From Luteitalea pratensis (GTDB taxonomy: Bacteria > Acidobacteriota > Vicinamibacteria > Vicinamibacterales > Vicinamibacteraceae), in the NCBI RefSeq assembly GCF_001618865.1, contig NZ_CP015136.1, forward strand, positions 62,001-126,000: a stretch of DNA of 64,000 nt, in the 5' to 3' direction. Both the position numbers and the translations under genes were made by a program. Positions 1-11,272 of the stretch are shown here, piece by piece; the stretch's first letter is position 1; the number at the start of each line of letters is the position of its first letter. The notes under the pieces were generated by a model. It saw nothing but the letters and a program-made list of their open reading frames with translations. It had not been told where the DNA came from and did not search any database.

Positions 1-2904
1 CCCGATGGCAAGCGCATCGCGTTCAGCAGCGATCGCGACGGCCTGTGGAACATCTGGGTGATGAACGCCGATGGCAACAAGCCGTCGCTGGTCTCGAAGG
101 AGAACCGCTGGTTCGTCAACAGCCCGACGTGGGCGCCAGATGGCCAATCGATCTACGCGCGAAAGCATTTCGTCAAGCAGCGCTCCCTCGGCGCGGGAGA
201 GATCTGGCAGTTCCACGTGGCAGGCGGCGATGGCCTGCAGGTCACCGAGAAGAACGGGTGGCAGAAGGATGCCGGCGAGCCGGCGATCTCGCCCGACGGC
301 CAGGTCCTCTACTACAGCAAGGACGTCACGCCCGGGGAGACCTTCGAATACAACAAGGACCCGTTCGGAACGATTTACGCGATCATGCGGCGCGACCTGA
401 AGACCGGCAAGGAACGGTCGGTCACGGCACGGCCGGGCGGCTCGATCACGCCGCGCGTCTCCCCCGATGGCAAGTCGCTCGCATTCATCCGTCGTGTCGA
501 CCTCGGCAGCCGCCTGTTCGTGCGTGACCTCGCAACCGGCGTCGAGCGCAGCGTGTTCGACGGTCTCGACAAGGACCTGCAGGAAGCGTGGGCGGTGCAC
601 GGCGTGTATGCGCAGTACGCGTGGACGCCGGACGGCAAGGGCTTCGTCATCTGGGGCAGGGGCGGCCTGTGGCGCGTCGATCTCGCCTCGAAGACCGGCA
701 CCAGGATCCCGTTCCGCGCCGGGGTCGAGCAGACGGTCAACGACCCGCTGCGGTTCAGTCGCGAGGTGGCGCCAGAACGCGTCCCGGTGCGGATGCTGCG
801 ACATGTGAAGGTGGCGCCCGACGGCCGCAGCGTGGTGTACAGCGCTCTCGGGCACCTGTACGTACGCGGACTGCCCGATGGCGAGCCGCGTCGCCTCACG
901 CAGGACCCGGCCCACGAGGCGTGGCCCACGTTCTCTCCCGACGGCCGCCAGATTGCGTACGTGACCTGGGATGACGAGGCGAGGGGCCGGCTGAAGGTGA
1001 TTGGCACCGACGGGCAGGGCGGCCGTGACGTCATCGCCACACCGGGACAGTACGCGGCCCCCTCGTTCTCGCCAGATGGCGCGTCGATCGTGTACCGCGC
1101 CACGGGACCCGATACCGGCCGCGACATCAACTATGCCGCCGAGAGCGGCGTGTTCATCGTGCCTGCCGCGGGCGGTACATCGAAGAAGGTCTCCGATGGC
1201 GGCCAGGAGCCACTCTTCAACCGCGATGGGACGCGGATCTTCCTTCGCGAGCGTCGCGGAGATCAGGCCGTGCTCCGCAGCGTCACCCTCGAGGGCGGCG
1301 ACGAGATCGTCCACGTCCAGTCCGAGAACGCGATCCAGATCGTGCCGTCGCCGGACAACAAGTGGGTGGCGTTCGAGGAGCGCTTCCGTACCTACGTGAT
1401 GCCGTTGCCGGCCACAGGACGCCCGGCGACCATCGCGCCTGGCGGGTCCGCCTACCCGGTGGCGCAGGTGTCGCGCGACACCGGCTTCTCGCTGCATTGG
1501 TCGGCCGACAGCCAGCGCGTGCACTGGGCGCTCGGTCCCGAGCTGTACACGCGCGACCTGACGAAGACGTTCGCCTTCGTCGAAGGCGGTCAGGACGTCC
1601 CGTCGCCGCCGGAAACGGCCGGCGTCAACATCGGCTTCACGCAGGCGAGCGACGCGCCGGCGGGCGAGATCGCCCTGGTCGGCGCCCGCATCATCACCAT
1701 GGCCGGCACCGGACGCGCCGAAGTGATCGACCACGGCGACATCGTCGTCCGCAGCAACCGCATCGTGGCAATCGGTCCGGCGGGTCGGGTCACCATTCCC
1801 TCGGGCGCGACGCGGATCGACGCGACCGGCAAGACGATCATGCCCGGCATCGTCGACGCCCACGCGCACCTGGGGGGACCAGGTGACGGGCTGATCCCGC
1901 AGGCCAACTGGCCGCTGATGGCCAACCTGGCGTTCGGCGTCACCACGTCGCACGATCCGTCCAACGACACCGAGACCGTGTTCACGATGTCCGAGATGGT
2001 GCGAACGGGCGCGCTGGTCGGGCCGCGGCTGTTCTCGACGGGCACCATACTCTACGGCGCGGAAACGCCGTTCAAGTCCGTGGTCAGCTCGATCGAGGAT
2101 GCTCGCTCGCACATGCGTCGCATGAAGGCCGTTGGCGCCTTCTCGGTCAAGAGCTACAACCAGCAGCGCCGGGATGCACGGCAGATGATCATCAAGGCCG
2201 CACGCGAGCAGGAGATGCTCGTCGTGCCGGAGGGCGGCTCGCTGCTCTACTACAACGAGACCATGATGCTCGACGGCCATACCGGCATCGAGCACAACCT
2301 GCCGGTGCCGAACCTGTACAAGGACGTGACGACGCTCTTTGCAAAAAGCGGCCTCGGCTACACGCCGACGCTCATCGTCTCGTACGGATCGCAGAGCGGC
2401 GAGAACTACTGGTACCAGCATGACGACGTGTTCCGGAACGAGCGGCTGATGACGTTCGTGCCGCGCGACGTCGTGCTGCCGCGGGCGCGGCGCCGCGGCA
2501 TGTCGTCGTCGGACGACTACGCGCACGTGCTCGTCTCGAAGGGCGCCAAGGCGGTGCTCGCGGCTGGAGGGAAGGTCCAGCTCGGCGCCCACGGACAGCT
2601 GCAGGGCCTCGGTGCGCACTGGGAACTCTGGATGCTGCAGCAGGGCGGCATGACCAACCTCGAGGCACTCCAGGCGGCGACCATCGCCGGCGCGCAGTAT
2701 CTCGGCCTGGACAAGGACCTGGGCTCGCTCGAAACCGGCAAGCTCGCCGACCTCATCGTGCTCGACGGCAACCCGCTCGCCGACATCCGCCAGAGCCAGA
2801 CGGTGCGGATGGTGATGGCCAACGGGCGGCTGTATGATGCGGCCACGTTGAACCAGCTGGCCCCCGTCGCCCAGCCGCGGAAGAAGCTGTATTGGGAGAG
2901 GTAG
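1..2904 (+). CDS. TolB-type propeller fused to amidohydrolase, 5' end outside window
   Basis: The reading frame is open from the first base, so the gene starts upstream; 967 codons are visible. The N-terminal half is a series of PD40/TolB propeller repeats (SPDG, TPDG and SPDN motifs about every 45-60 residues). The C-terminal 430 residues or so are an amidohydrolase: the metal-binding HxH sits in DAHAHL at bases 1855-1872, further histidines follow (GIEHN, LGAHG), and the end has the family's ETGKLADLIVLDGNP signature. Such fusions are usually exported metal-dependent hydrolases acting on peptides or cyclic amides. The substrate cannot be told from sequence, and any signal peptide would be upstream of the window. 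Confidence 0.9.
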   Translation, partial: PDGKRIAFSSDRDGLWNIWVMNADGNKPSLVSKENRWFVNSPTWAPDGQSIYARKHFVKQRSLGAGEIWQFHVAGGDGLQVTEKNGWQKDAGEPAISPDGQVLYYSKDVTPGETFEYNKDPFGTIYAIMRRDLKTGKERSVTARPGGSITPRVSPDGKSLAFIRRVDLGSRLFVRDLATGVERSVFDGLDKDLQEAWAVHGVYAQYAWTPDGKGFVIWGRGGLWRVDLASKTGTRIPFRAGVEQTVNDPLRFSREVAPERVPVRMLRHVKVAPDGRSVVYSALGHLYVRGLPDGEPRRLTQDPAHEAWPTFSPDGRQIAYVTWDDEARGRLKVIGTDGQGGRDVIATPGQYAAPSFSPDGASIVYRATGPDTGRDINYAAESGVFIVPAAGGTSKKVSDGGQEPLFNRDGTRIFLRERRGDQAVLRSVTLEGGDEIVHVQSENAIQIVPSPDNKWVAFEERFRTYVMPLPATGRPATIAPGGSAYPVAQVSRDTGFSLHWSADSQRVHWALGPELYTRDLTKTFAFVEGGQDVPSPPETAGVNIGFTQASDAPAGEIALVGARIITMAGTGRAEVIDHGDIVVRSNRIVAIGPAGRVTIPSGATRIDATGKTIMPGIVDAHAHLGGPGDGLIPQANWPLMANLAFGVTTSHDPSNDTETVFTMSEMVRTGALVGPRLFSTGTILYGAETPFKSVVSSIEDARSHMRRMKAVGAFSVKSYNQQRRDARQMIIKAAREQEMLVVPEGGSLLYYNETMMLDGHTGIEHNLPVPNLYKDVTTLFAKSGLGYTPTLIVSYGSQSGENYWYQHDDVFRNERLMTFVPRDVVLPRARRRGMSSSDDYAHVLVSKGAKAVLAAGGKVQLGAHGQLQGLGAHWELWMLQQGGMTNLEALQAATIAGAQYLGLDKDLGSLETGKLADLIVLDGNPLADIRQSQTVRMVMANGRLYDAATLNQLAPVAQPRKKLYWER

Positions 2905-2910
2905 AGCACA

Positions 2911-2977
2911 GTCGGCCTTGGGCCGTCGGCCGTCGGCCTTCGGTCTTCAACATTAGGCATTAGGCATTAGGCATTAC
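2911..2977. repeat. Intergenic short tandem repeats
   Basis: A short gap holds two simple runs: degenerate copies of a cggcc(t)tnggcc-type unit, then a 7-base unit (cattagg) repeated about four times at 2951-2977. Comparable but different runs lie after the next two genes, so this is a recurrent feature of intergenic spacers here, not part of a gene. Confidence 0.8.
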
Positions 2978-2990
2978 CTGAGCTCTCCAC

Positions 2991-4643
<1,653 letters not shown>

Positions 4644-4655
4644 CGGCTTCGCTGC

Positions 4656-4722
4656 CGGCCTTCACCCTCGGCCTTGGGCCTTGGGCCGTCGGCGTTCATC
4701 GTTCAGCGTTCAGCGTTCGTCA
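4656..4722. repeat. Intergenic tandem repeats between GMC copies
   Basis: Degenerate cggcctt/gggcc units run into a gttcagc(gttcagc) heptamer repeat just before the second GMC gene. The 14 bases from the stop codon of copy 1 (tagcggcttcgctg) also follow the stop codon of copy 2, which fits a tandem duplication that included the 3' flank. Confidence 0.75.
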
Positions 4723-4729
4723 GGTGACC

Positions 4730-6379
4730 ATGATCCAATCGTCCGCGAAGGTCTACCCTGTCATCGTCATCGGTTCCGGCGCCTCCGGCGGCATGGCCGC
4801 GTGGAACCTCACCCGCCAGGGCGTCGACGTGCTGTTGCTCGATGCCGGCGAGAAGTTCGACCGGGCGAAATTCTGGACGCACGTGACGCCGTGGGATGCG
4901 CGGGTGCGCCGTGCGCGCGGCGAACAGCCGCCGCCGTTCGTGCTCGATCCGGAGGAACAGCCCTGGCTGACGCCAGCGGACCGTGATTTCGAGTTGATCC
5001 GCGTCTGGGGCCTCGGCGGCAAGACCAACATCTGGGGGCGCGTCAGCCTGCGCTACAGCGAGATGGACTTCCGTGCTGGCGAGCGCGACGGCTGGGACAT
5101 CCCGTGGCCGATCCGCTACAGCGATGTCGCGCCGTACTACGACAAGGTCGATCAGCTGATCGGCGTGTGCGGCGGCGACGACGACTACGATTCGCTGCCG
5201 GGCAGCAAGCACTTCCTTCCACCGCCGGCGATGCGGTGCGCCGAGGTCGCGTTGTCTCGGGCCGGGCAGCGGCTGAAGATGCCGTTCGTCCGGATTCGTC
5301 GCGCCGTCAAGACGGTCGCGCACAATGGCTTTCCCGCCTGCCATCACTGTGGGCAATGCGGCCGCGGCTGTGACACGGCGTCGTTCTTCTGCTCGGCCGA
5401 CCACCTGCTGCCGGATGCCCTGAAGACCGGCAAGCTCGAGATCCGCTCCAACGCCGTCGTCGCCCGCGTGCTCGTGGACGACAACGGCCTGGCGAAGGGC
5501 GTCCAGTACTTCGACCGAAAGACCGGCGTGGAGCGACAGGTGCTCGGCAAGGTCGTGGTGATGGGTGCGAGCTGCGTCGATACCACTCGCATCCTGCTGA
5601 ACTCCACGTCTTCGCGGCATCCCAACGGCATCGGCAACGGCAGCGACGTCATCGGCCGCTACCTCTGCGAACAGGTGCGCTTCCATGCGCGCGGGTTCAT
5701 GCCCGCCTTGTACGGGTCGGCGACCAGGGACGACCGCGGCATCGGCGGCGAGCATGCGTACATGCCGCGCTTCAACCACCGCGACGGCCACCGGCGCGAC
5801 TACCTGCGCGGTTTCGGCATGCAGTTGTGGGCTACCGGCTGTCACGAGGACGGCGCCGGCCACTTCGCGGGACGCCTGCCAGGCTTCGGCACGGCGTTCA
5901 AGACTGATGTCCGCAAACACTACCCGGCCTGGGTGGAGATGCACCCCTACGGCGAGGTGCTGGGCTATCGCGACAACCGCATCACCGTCGACCCGACCAG
6001 GACCGATCGCTACGGAGTGCCGCTGCTGCACATCGACTACCGGATTCGCGAGAACGAGCGCGTGATGCTGCAGCACATGGGGGACACGGTCGAGGAACTC
6101 GCGAAGACTGCCGGAATCGAACTGGTCGACTACACGCGCGGCGCAACGGATCGGAACGGATCCGCCATCCACGAGCACGGCACGTGCCGCATGGGCGATG
6201 ACCCGAAGAAGTCGGCACTGAACAAGTTCAACCAGATGCACGAGGTGAAGAACGTGTTCGTCGTGGATGGGTCGTCGTTCACCACCGCCTCGGAGAAGAA
6301 CCCCACGATCACCATCCTGGCGATTGCCTGGCGAGCCACGGATTACCTGGCCGAGGAGATGAAGCGCGGCAACATGTAG
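4730..6379 (+). CDS. GMC-family FAD-dependent oxidoreductase (copy 2)
   Basis: A 549-residue paralogue of the preceding gene, alike over its whole length: [14 protein letters not shown] near the N-terminus, the C-x2-C-x2-C-x3-C cluster starting near residue 204, the HGTCRMG box and the KNPTITI motif. ATG 4730 is chosen because the product then starts like copy 1; an in-frame GTG at 4724 is the alternative. The two proteins diverge mainly around residues 80-90, 175-195 and 325-390, probably substrate-facing loops. This suggests duplication followed by a change of specificity, or two subunits of one enzyme. No cytochrome or small subunit gene adjoins them. Confidence 0.9.
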   Translation: MIQSSAKVYPVIVIGSGASGGMAAWNLTRQGVDVLLLDAGEKFDRAKFWTHVTPWDARVRRARGEQPPPFVLDPEEQPWLTPADRDFELIRVWGLGGKTNIWGRVSLRYSEMDFRAGERDGWDIPWPIRYSDVAPYYDKVDQLIGVCGGDDDYDSLPGSKHFLPPPAMRCAEVALSRAGQRLKMPFVRIRRAVKTVAHNGFPACHHCGQCGRGCDTASFFCSADHLLPDALKTGKLEIRSNAVVARVLVDDNGLAKGVQYFDRKTGVERQVLGKVVVMGASCVDTTRILLNSTSSRHPNGIGNGSDVIGRYLCEQVRFHARGFMPALYGSATRDDRGIGGEHAYMPRFNHRDGHRRDYLRGFGMQLWATGCHEDGAGHFAGRLPGFGTAFKTDVRKHYPAWVEMHPYGEVLGYRDNRITVDPTRTDRYGVPLLHIDYRIRENERVMLQHMGDTVEELAKTAGIELVDYTRGATDRNGSAIHEHGTCRMGDDPKKSALNKFNQMHEVKNVFVVDGSSFTTASEKNPTITILAIAWRATDYLAEEMKRGNM

Positions 6380-6400
6380 CGGCTTCGCTGACGACCCGTC

Positions 6401-6506
6401 GTCCTTCGGCCCTCGGCCCTCGACATCAGGCATCTGGCAGGAGGCGTCAAGCGTCAAGCGTCAAGCCTCAAGCGTCAAGCGTTAGGCGCTAAGCGTTAGG
6501 CGTCAA
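6401..6506. repeat. Intergenic repeat tract (agcgtca / agcgtta units)
   Basis: After the duplicated stop-flank motif come ggccctcggccct repeats and about ten head-to-tail copies of a 7-base unit (agcgtca, drifting to agcgtta). The tract fills the whole spacer up to the mechanosensitive channel gene. The unit differs from those in the two preceding spacers although the style is the same. Confidence 0.8.
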
Positions 6507-6556
6507 TGTCCGCCGCCGAGTTGGCGTCGCCACGGAGCCCGGTGTGGAATGGGGGT

Positions 6557-8212
6557 ATGGCCCAGACCTTCCCTTCGCTGCGGTGCGCCGTGTTCGCCTT
6601 GGCGGTGCTGCTCGTCCTGACGACCCCGGTCCTTGCGCAGATGCCGAAAGCGCCGGCGCCCCAGGCAGCCCCTGTCGCGCCACCCGAGGCCGAACCACCG
6701 CCGGAGGAGATTGCGAACGACTCCCCGGCCGCCTCCGTCCGTGCCTTCCTCGAGGCGGCCAACCGCAGCCGCTGGGACGAGGCCGGCCGGTACCTGTCGC
6801 TCACCGCGGCCAACGCCTCCAGGCGACGGGAACTCGCCGAGCGGCTCAAGGGCGTCCTCGACAGCCGTCGGCTGATCGACGTCGACACCCTGTCCGGTGC
6901 GTCGGCGGGCAAGTTGGACGACGGTCTGCCGCCTCAGGTCGAGCAGGTTGCTGTGCTGGCGATCGACGGCGAGGACCAGCCACTGCGCTTGAGGCGCACC
7001 TCCGACAAGGTCGGCACGTACTGGGCGTTTTCGCCGATGACCGTCTCGCACATCGACGACTGGTACAGCGAGCTGCCCGACCGGTGGATTCGCAGCCTCC
7101 TGACTGGCGGTCGTACCAACTTTCTCCTGAGCGCCGGACCGCTCGGGCTGCTGTGGTGGCAATGGCTCGCACTGCCGATCCTGGCTGGCCTCTCCTGGGT
7201 CGCGGCGCGGTTGCTGCGGGGGGTGTCGGGGCCGCTGATCGGCATCATCACCGCACGCACGACCAATCCCTGGGTCGACCAACTCGCCGCCAGTCTCGGC
7301 CGGCCACTCACGCTGGCCTTCTCCTTGATGGTGTTCGGCCTCGGTTGCAGCGCCATGCAATTCAGCGCGTCCGCCCTCGGGTGGGTGGGCGCGCTGGTGC
7401 GGTCAGGCCTGGTGTTTGCCCTGTTCTGGGCGCTCTGGCGCACGATTGCCGTGTTCGCGGCGTTGACGCTCACCAGGCCGTGGGCACGGACCAATCCCGC
7501 CACGCTCAGCCTGTTGACCGTGGGTTCCAACATCCTCCGGGGGGCGGTCGTGGCGCTCGGCGTGCTGGCCATGGTCGCGGCCCTGGGCTATCCGGTCGGC
7601 ACTGTGCTCGCTGGCCTCGGCATCGGAGGCCTGGCGCTGGCGTTCGGCGCGCAGAAGACCGTGGAGAACGTCTTCGGCTCCATGGCGCTCGCCGTCGACC
7701 AGCCGTTGCGGGTCGGGGACCTCGTCAAGGTCGAGGACTTCGTCGGCACCGTCGAGGACATCGGCCTGCGTTCGACGCGGTTCCGCACGCTCGACCGGAC
7801 GGTGGTCAGCATTCCGAACGGCAAGCTGGCCGACCAGCGGCTCGAGTCGTTCCAGTTGCGTGACCGGATGCGGCTCGCGACGACGGTGGGACTGACGTAC
7901 GCCACGACGCGGCAGCAGATGCAGGCCGTGCTCGCGGGCTTCGAGCGGGTCCTGCGGTCGCATCCCCGCATCTGGGCGGACACGGTGATCGTCAAGTTCG
8001 AGGCGTTCGGCTCGAGCTCGCTCGATATCGAAGTCATGGCCTGGTTCGAGGTGACGACTTGGACGGCGTTCGAGGAGTGCCGGCAGGACGTGCTGCTCGA
8101 GTTCATGCAGGTGGTCGAAGAAGCCGGCTCGAGCTTCGCCTTTCCGACACGGACCATCCATCTCGTACAAGATCAGCCGTCGCGGAGTCCAGTCGATCCG
8201 CGCCCGGCGTGA
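6557..8212 (+). CDS. Mechanosensitive ion channel, MscS family
   Basis: A 551-residue protein when started at ATG 6557. That start places a clear signal peptide at the N-terminus (hydrophobic core FALAVLLVLTTPVLA), while the longer frame from 6506 would bury it. A periplasmic region of about 200 residues precedes several membrane helices. The pore helix and beta domain are typical of MscS: GLGIGGLALAFGAQKTVEN, then VGDLVKVEDFVGTVEDIGLRST and SIPNGKLADQ. It should act as an inner-membrane tension-gated channel that releases solutes on osmotic downshift. The extra exported N-terminal domain puts it among the larger MscS relatives. Confidence 0.92.
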   Translation: MAQTFPSLRCAVFALAVLLVLTTPVLAQMPKAPAPQAAPVAPPEAEPPPEEIANDSPAASVRAFLEAANRSRWDEAGRYLSLTAANASRRRELAERLKGVLDSRRLIDVDTLSGASAGKLDDGLPPQVEQVAVLAIDGEDQPLRLRRTSDKVGTYWAFSPMTVSHIDDWYSELPDRWIRSLLTGGRTNFLLSAGPLGLLWWQWLALPILAGLSWVAARLLRGVSGPLIGIITARTTNPWVDQLAASLGRPLTLAFSLMVFGLGCSAMQFSASALGWVGALVRSGLVFALFWALWRTIAVFAALTLTRPWARTNPATLSLLTVGSNILRGAVVALGVLAMVAALGYPVGTVLAGLGIGGLALAFGAQKTVENVFGSMALAVDQPLRVGDLVKVEDFVGTVEDIGLRSTRFRTLDRTVVSIPNGKLADQRLESFQLRDRMRLATTVGLTYATTRQQMQAVLAGFERVLRSHPRIWADTVIVKFEAFGSSSLDIEVMAWFEVTTWTAFEECRQDVLLEFMQVVEEAGSSFAFPTRTIHLVQDQPSRSPVDPRPA

Positions 8213-8287
8213 CGGCAAGAGCCAAGCATCAAGTCATTCACGATTCTTGGGGTGCCGCGACCTTGTCGTGACCGCTATTCTGGGAGG

Positions 8288-10936
8288 ATGCGCCGCCTCG
8301 ATTCTCCTCAACGGCGTCAGCCACACACGCTACGTGCCGCGCTGATCCTGCTCGCCTCACTCGCCTTCGCACCCGCCATCGGTCGTGCGACCACGCAGCC
8401 TCCGCAGCACCCGACGTCCGATCAGGACACCCGGGAGGCAAGCGGCCACCTGATCGTCATCGTGAAGGACGGTCAGGGCGGACGCCTGCCGGGCGCGACC
8501 GTCGTGTTCTCGAGCCCCGGCGCCGACGCCGGCGGCGGTCCGCGCGTCCTGGTGACCGATGCGTCGGGTGAGGCGACGCTGGACGTGCCGCCCGGAGATT
8601 ACCGGCTCGTGGTGGAACTCCCCGGGTTCGAACCGGCCACGGTCGAAGCGTCGGTGCGACCCTCGGAGACGGCCGAGGCCGTCGCGACCTTGTCGATCGG
8701 CGGATATGCCGAACAGGTGGCCGTGCGCGCCCAGCCTGAAACCTTCGTGCCGCCGACTGCCGATGGACAGGTCGAGACCTTGAGTCCGAAAGAGATCGAG
8801 CAATTGCCCGACGATCTCGATGAGCTCGCACTCGCGATCGAAGCCCTTGCTGGCGTCGGCGCGGAAATCCGCGTCAACGGATTCGAGGGTGGCGCGCTCC
8901 CGCCGAAGAACCAGATCCAGGTCGTGCGCATCCGGAAGGACCCGTTCAGCACCGACAGCATGGGCGCCGGGCAGGTGCGCGTCGAGATCATCACGCGTCC
9001 GGGCGGCTCCACGTGGACGCACGAGGTCTCGGCCGGACTCCGCGATCAGTCTCTGGACGCCCGGCCGCCCTTCTCGCAGGTCCACCCGGACGGACGCACG
9101 CGGCGGCTGAACTGGAGCTTCAGCGGCCCGATCGTCAGGCAGCGCTCGTCGATGTCGGGTCGTTTATCCGTGCGCGACGGCTACGATGCGCAGCCCATCA
9201 TCGCCACGGGCGCCCCGACCGAGGTCCCGTCCCTGGCGAACACGGAGCACAGTCGCTTCGATGCCGAACTGCGCGTCGAGCACGCGATCAATGCCACCCA
9301 GACGCTGCGCGGCGAGTACCAACGCTGGGACTCGAGAGGCGACAACCTCGGCGTCGGTGAGTTCGAGCTGCCCGAGCGCGCGTTCAGCGACGACAGCATC
9401 GGCGATATCGCGCGGATCTCGGCCATCGGCACCATCGGCAGGCACTTGCTCAACGAGGTGCGGCTCGAGTACGTGGATATCCGCAACTCGGTGGACTCCG
9501 TGAGCAACGCCGTCGGCATCAACGTGCCCAATGCCTTCCGATCCGGCGGCGCCCAGCGGGCCGGTGGACGACGGGACCAGGAGATCGAGATCGCTCAGAC
9601 CGTCGACCTGATCAGTCATCCGAAGCACAAGGTGCGATTCGGCTTCGAAACAGAGCTCGGGTGGACGCGCACCGACCGCATCGACAACTACGTCGGCGTG
9701 TTCACCTTCTCGAGCCTGGCTGACTACGAGGCGGGCACGCCGCAGCAGTTCTCGCGCCGCACCGGTAACCCGCTCGTGACGTACGACCGGCAGGAGTTCA
9801 GCTGGTTCGCCTACGACGAGGTCGAGATGCGCGAGGGCCTGCGCTTCGGCTTCGGCTTCCGGCACGACATCCAGTCGTTGCTCGACGATGCCAACAACAT
9901 CGCGCCGCGGGCGAGCCTGTCCTGGACGCCGAAGGAGCGGCCGAAGACGACGGTGACGGCCGGCGTGGGTCTGTTCAACGAGTGGTACCAGCCGTGGGTG
10001 TACGAGCAGTCGCTGCAGCTCGATGGCACTCATCTGCGCGACGTCATCATCCGCGATCCCGGCTACCCCAATCCGCTGGACGGCCAGGGCGCGGAGGCCT
10101 TGCCGCCACCGAGCATCATCCGCGAGTCCGCCGCGGACCTCGACATGACGTACACGGCCCGCGCGTCGGTAGGCGTCGAGCATCGCTTCTCGCAACAGCT
10201 GCGCGTGCAGTTGAACGTCTATGGGCAGTCCGCGCAGGATCGGCTCCGGAGTCTCAACGCCAACGCGCCGGTCGCCGGCGTCTTTCCCGACCCCGAATTC
10301 GAGCGCATCACCGAGATCGAATCCACCGGTCGCGCGCGATCGGCGGGGTTCGACTCGAGCGTCCGGCTCGCGCGACAGGACGGCAAGGCGTCCGGCCTCG
10401 TGCGCTACCAGTACGCACAGGCGTGGAACGACTCCGACGGACCGACGACGCTGCCCGCAGACAGCCGGGACCTCGACGCGGAGTGGGGACCGGCGTCATG
10501 GGATGTGCGGCACCGCGTGTTCGGCTTCGTGCGCATGGAGTTGCCGATGGGACTGCGCGCCAACGCGTGGGGCGATCTCGCGTCGGGCGCGCCGTACACA
10601 GTACGTACGGGGCTCGACGACAACAGCGACACGGTCTTCACCGATCGGCCCGAGGGTCTCGGCCGCAACACCGAGCGCGGCACGTGGCAGCGCACGCTCA
10701 ACCTGCGCCTCGGATGGCGCCCGGAGCTTCTCGATGGCGGGTCAGCCTCGGACGGTGCGACACCGGGTCCGAAGCCGAGTCCGCGCGGTGTCGAGTTCTA
10801 CGCGCAGGCCTGGAACATTCTCAACGAGACCAACTTCTCGCGCTACGCCGGCGTGATGACCTCACCGTACTTCCTGCAGCCGACCGCCGCTGCGCCAGCG
10901 CGCCGATTCGATTTCGGAACACGGGTGTTTTTCTGA
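8288..10936 (+). CDS. TonB-dependent receptor-like outer-membrane protein
   Basis: An 882-residue protein from ATG 8288; GTG 8252 is an alternative but would put 12 residues before the signal peptide (AALILLASLAFAPAIGRA). Mature residues about 30-120 form a carboxypeptidase-regulatory-like beta-sandwich (GQGGRLPGATVVFSSPG). A plug-like segment follows, then a long beta-barrel region that ends in an aromatic residue (RRFDFGTRVFF), the usual assembly signal for outer-membrane barrels. This architecture is common in Acidobacteriota and Bacteroidota receptors for large or complexed nutrients. The substrate is unknown and no SusD-like partner is adjacent. Confidence 0.88.
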   Translation: MRRLDSPQRRQPHTLRAALILLASLAFAPAIGRATTQPPQHPTSDQDTREASGHLIVIVKDGQGGRLPGATVVFSSPGADAGGGPRVLVTDASGEATLDVPPGDYRLVVELPGFEPATVEASVRPSETAEAVATLSIGGYAEQVAVRAQPETFVPPTADGQVETLSPKEIEQLPDDLDELALAIEALAGVGAEIRVNGFEGGALPPKNQIQVVRIRKDPFSTDSMGAGQVRVEIITRPGGSTWTHEVSAGLRDQSLDARPPFSQVHPDGRTRRLNWSFSGPIVRQRSSMSGRLSVRDGYDAQPIIATGAPTEVPSLANTEHSRFDAELRVEHAINATQTLRGEYQRWDSRGDNLGVGEFELPERAFSDDSIGDIARISAIGTIGRHLLNEVRLEYVDIRNSVDSVSNAVGINVPNAFRSGGAQRAGGRRDQEIEIAQTVDLISHPKHKVRFGFETELGWTRTDRIDNYVGVFTFSSLADYEAGTPQQFSRRTGNPLVTYDRQEFSWFAYDEVEMREGLRFGFGFRHDIQSLLDDANNIAPRASLSWTPKERPKTTVTAGVGLFNEWYQPWVYEQSLQLDGTHLRDVIIRDPGYPNPLDGQGAEALPPPSIIRESAADLDMTYTARASVGVEHRFSQQLRVQLNVYGQSAQDRLRSLNANAPVAGVFPDPEFERITEIESTGRARSAGFDSSVRLARQDGKASGLVRYQYAQAWNDSDGPTTLPADSRDLDAEWGPASWDVRHRVFGFVRMELPMGLRANAWGDLASGAPYTVRTGLDDNSDTVFTDRPEGLGRNTERGTWQRTLNLRLGWRPELLDGGSASDGATPGPKPSPRGVEFYAQAWNILNETNFSRYAGVMTSPYFLQPTAAAPARRFDFGTRVFF

Positions 10937-10944
10937 ATAGTGGT

Positions 10945-11272
10945 AATGCCGGAATGCTGCGAATGCCGGGAATGCCGAACGTGGTCGCCGGCCTGGTCGG
11001 CCGGCGCAGTCTTTCCCACACCGCTGACGGCCAGTTATCGGGCGGGGTGCGATTCCTTGCTCGACGCGTCGGAGATGACCGACGACAGGCTACCGGGTAG
11101 CGCCGGGCTGTCCCAGCCAGGCGTCGGCTGTCGCTGTCCGGCCTTGCCGGGACGACGGTTCCTTCTTGACAAAGACCATAACGCAGGCGGCAAGACAAAT
11201 CGGCGCCGGCCGATCAGGCCGGCGTCCAGGTTAGGCATTCGGCATTCGCGGCATTCGGCATTCCCGCGTCCC
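10945..11272. repeat. Long imperfect inverted repeat between convergent genes
   Basis: The 336-base gap between the receptor (+) and the SDR (-) is bounded by two arms in opposite orientation: 10945-11012 and 11202-11272. Each arm contains copies of gaatgccg/cggcattc and a compact palindrome (cgccggcctggtcggccggc on the left; its near complement ggccgatcaggccggc on the right). The 190 bases between carry no recognisable gene. The arms could form a large cruciform or a bidirectional transcription stop, or mark the ends of a small non-autonomous element. Confidence 0.65.

Noticed and set aside
4703-6457. 584-codon open frame antisense to the second GMC gene
   Set aside because: Same shadow effect as in copy 1; the similarity between the two antisense frames follows from the similarity of the sense genes.
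11041-11201. Structured GC-rich stretch inside the inverted repeat considered as a c-di-GMP or other riboswitch
   Set aside because: It lies between convergent genes, not upstream of one, and lacks the conserved loop motifs of the known class I aptamer.
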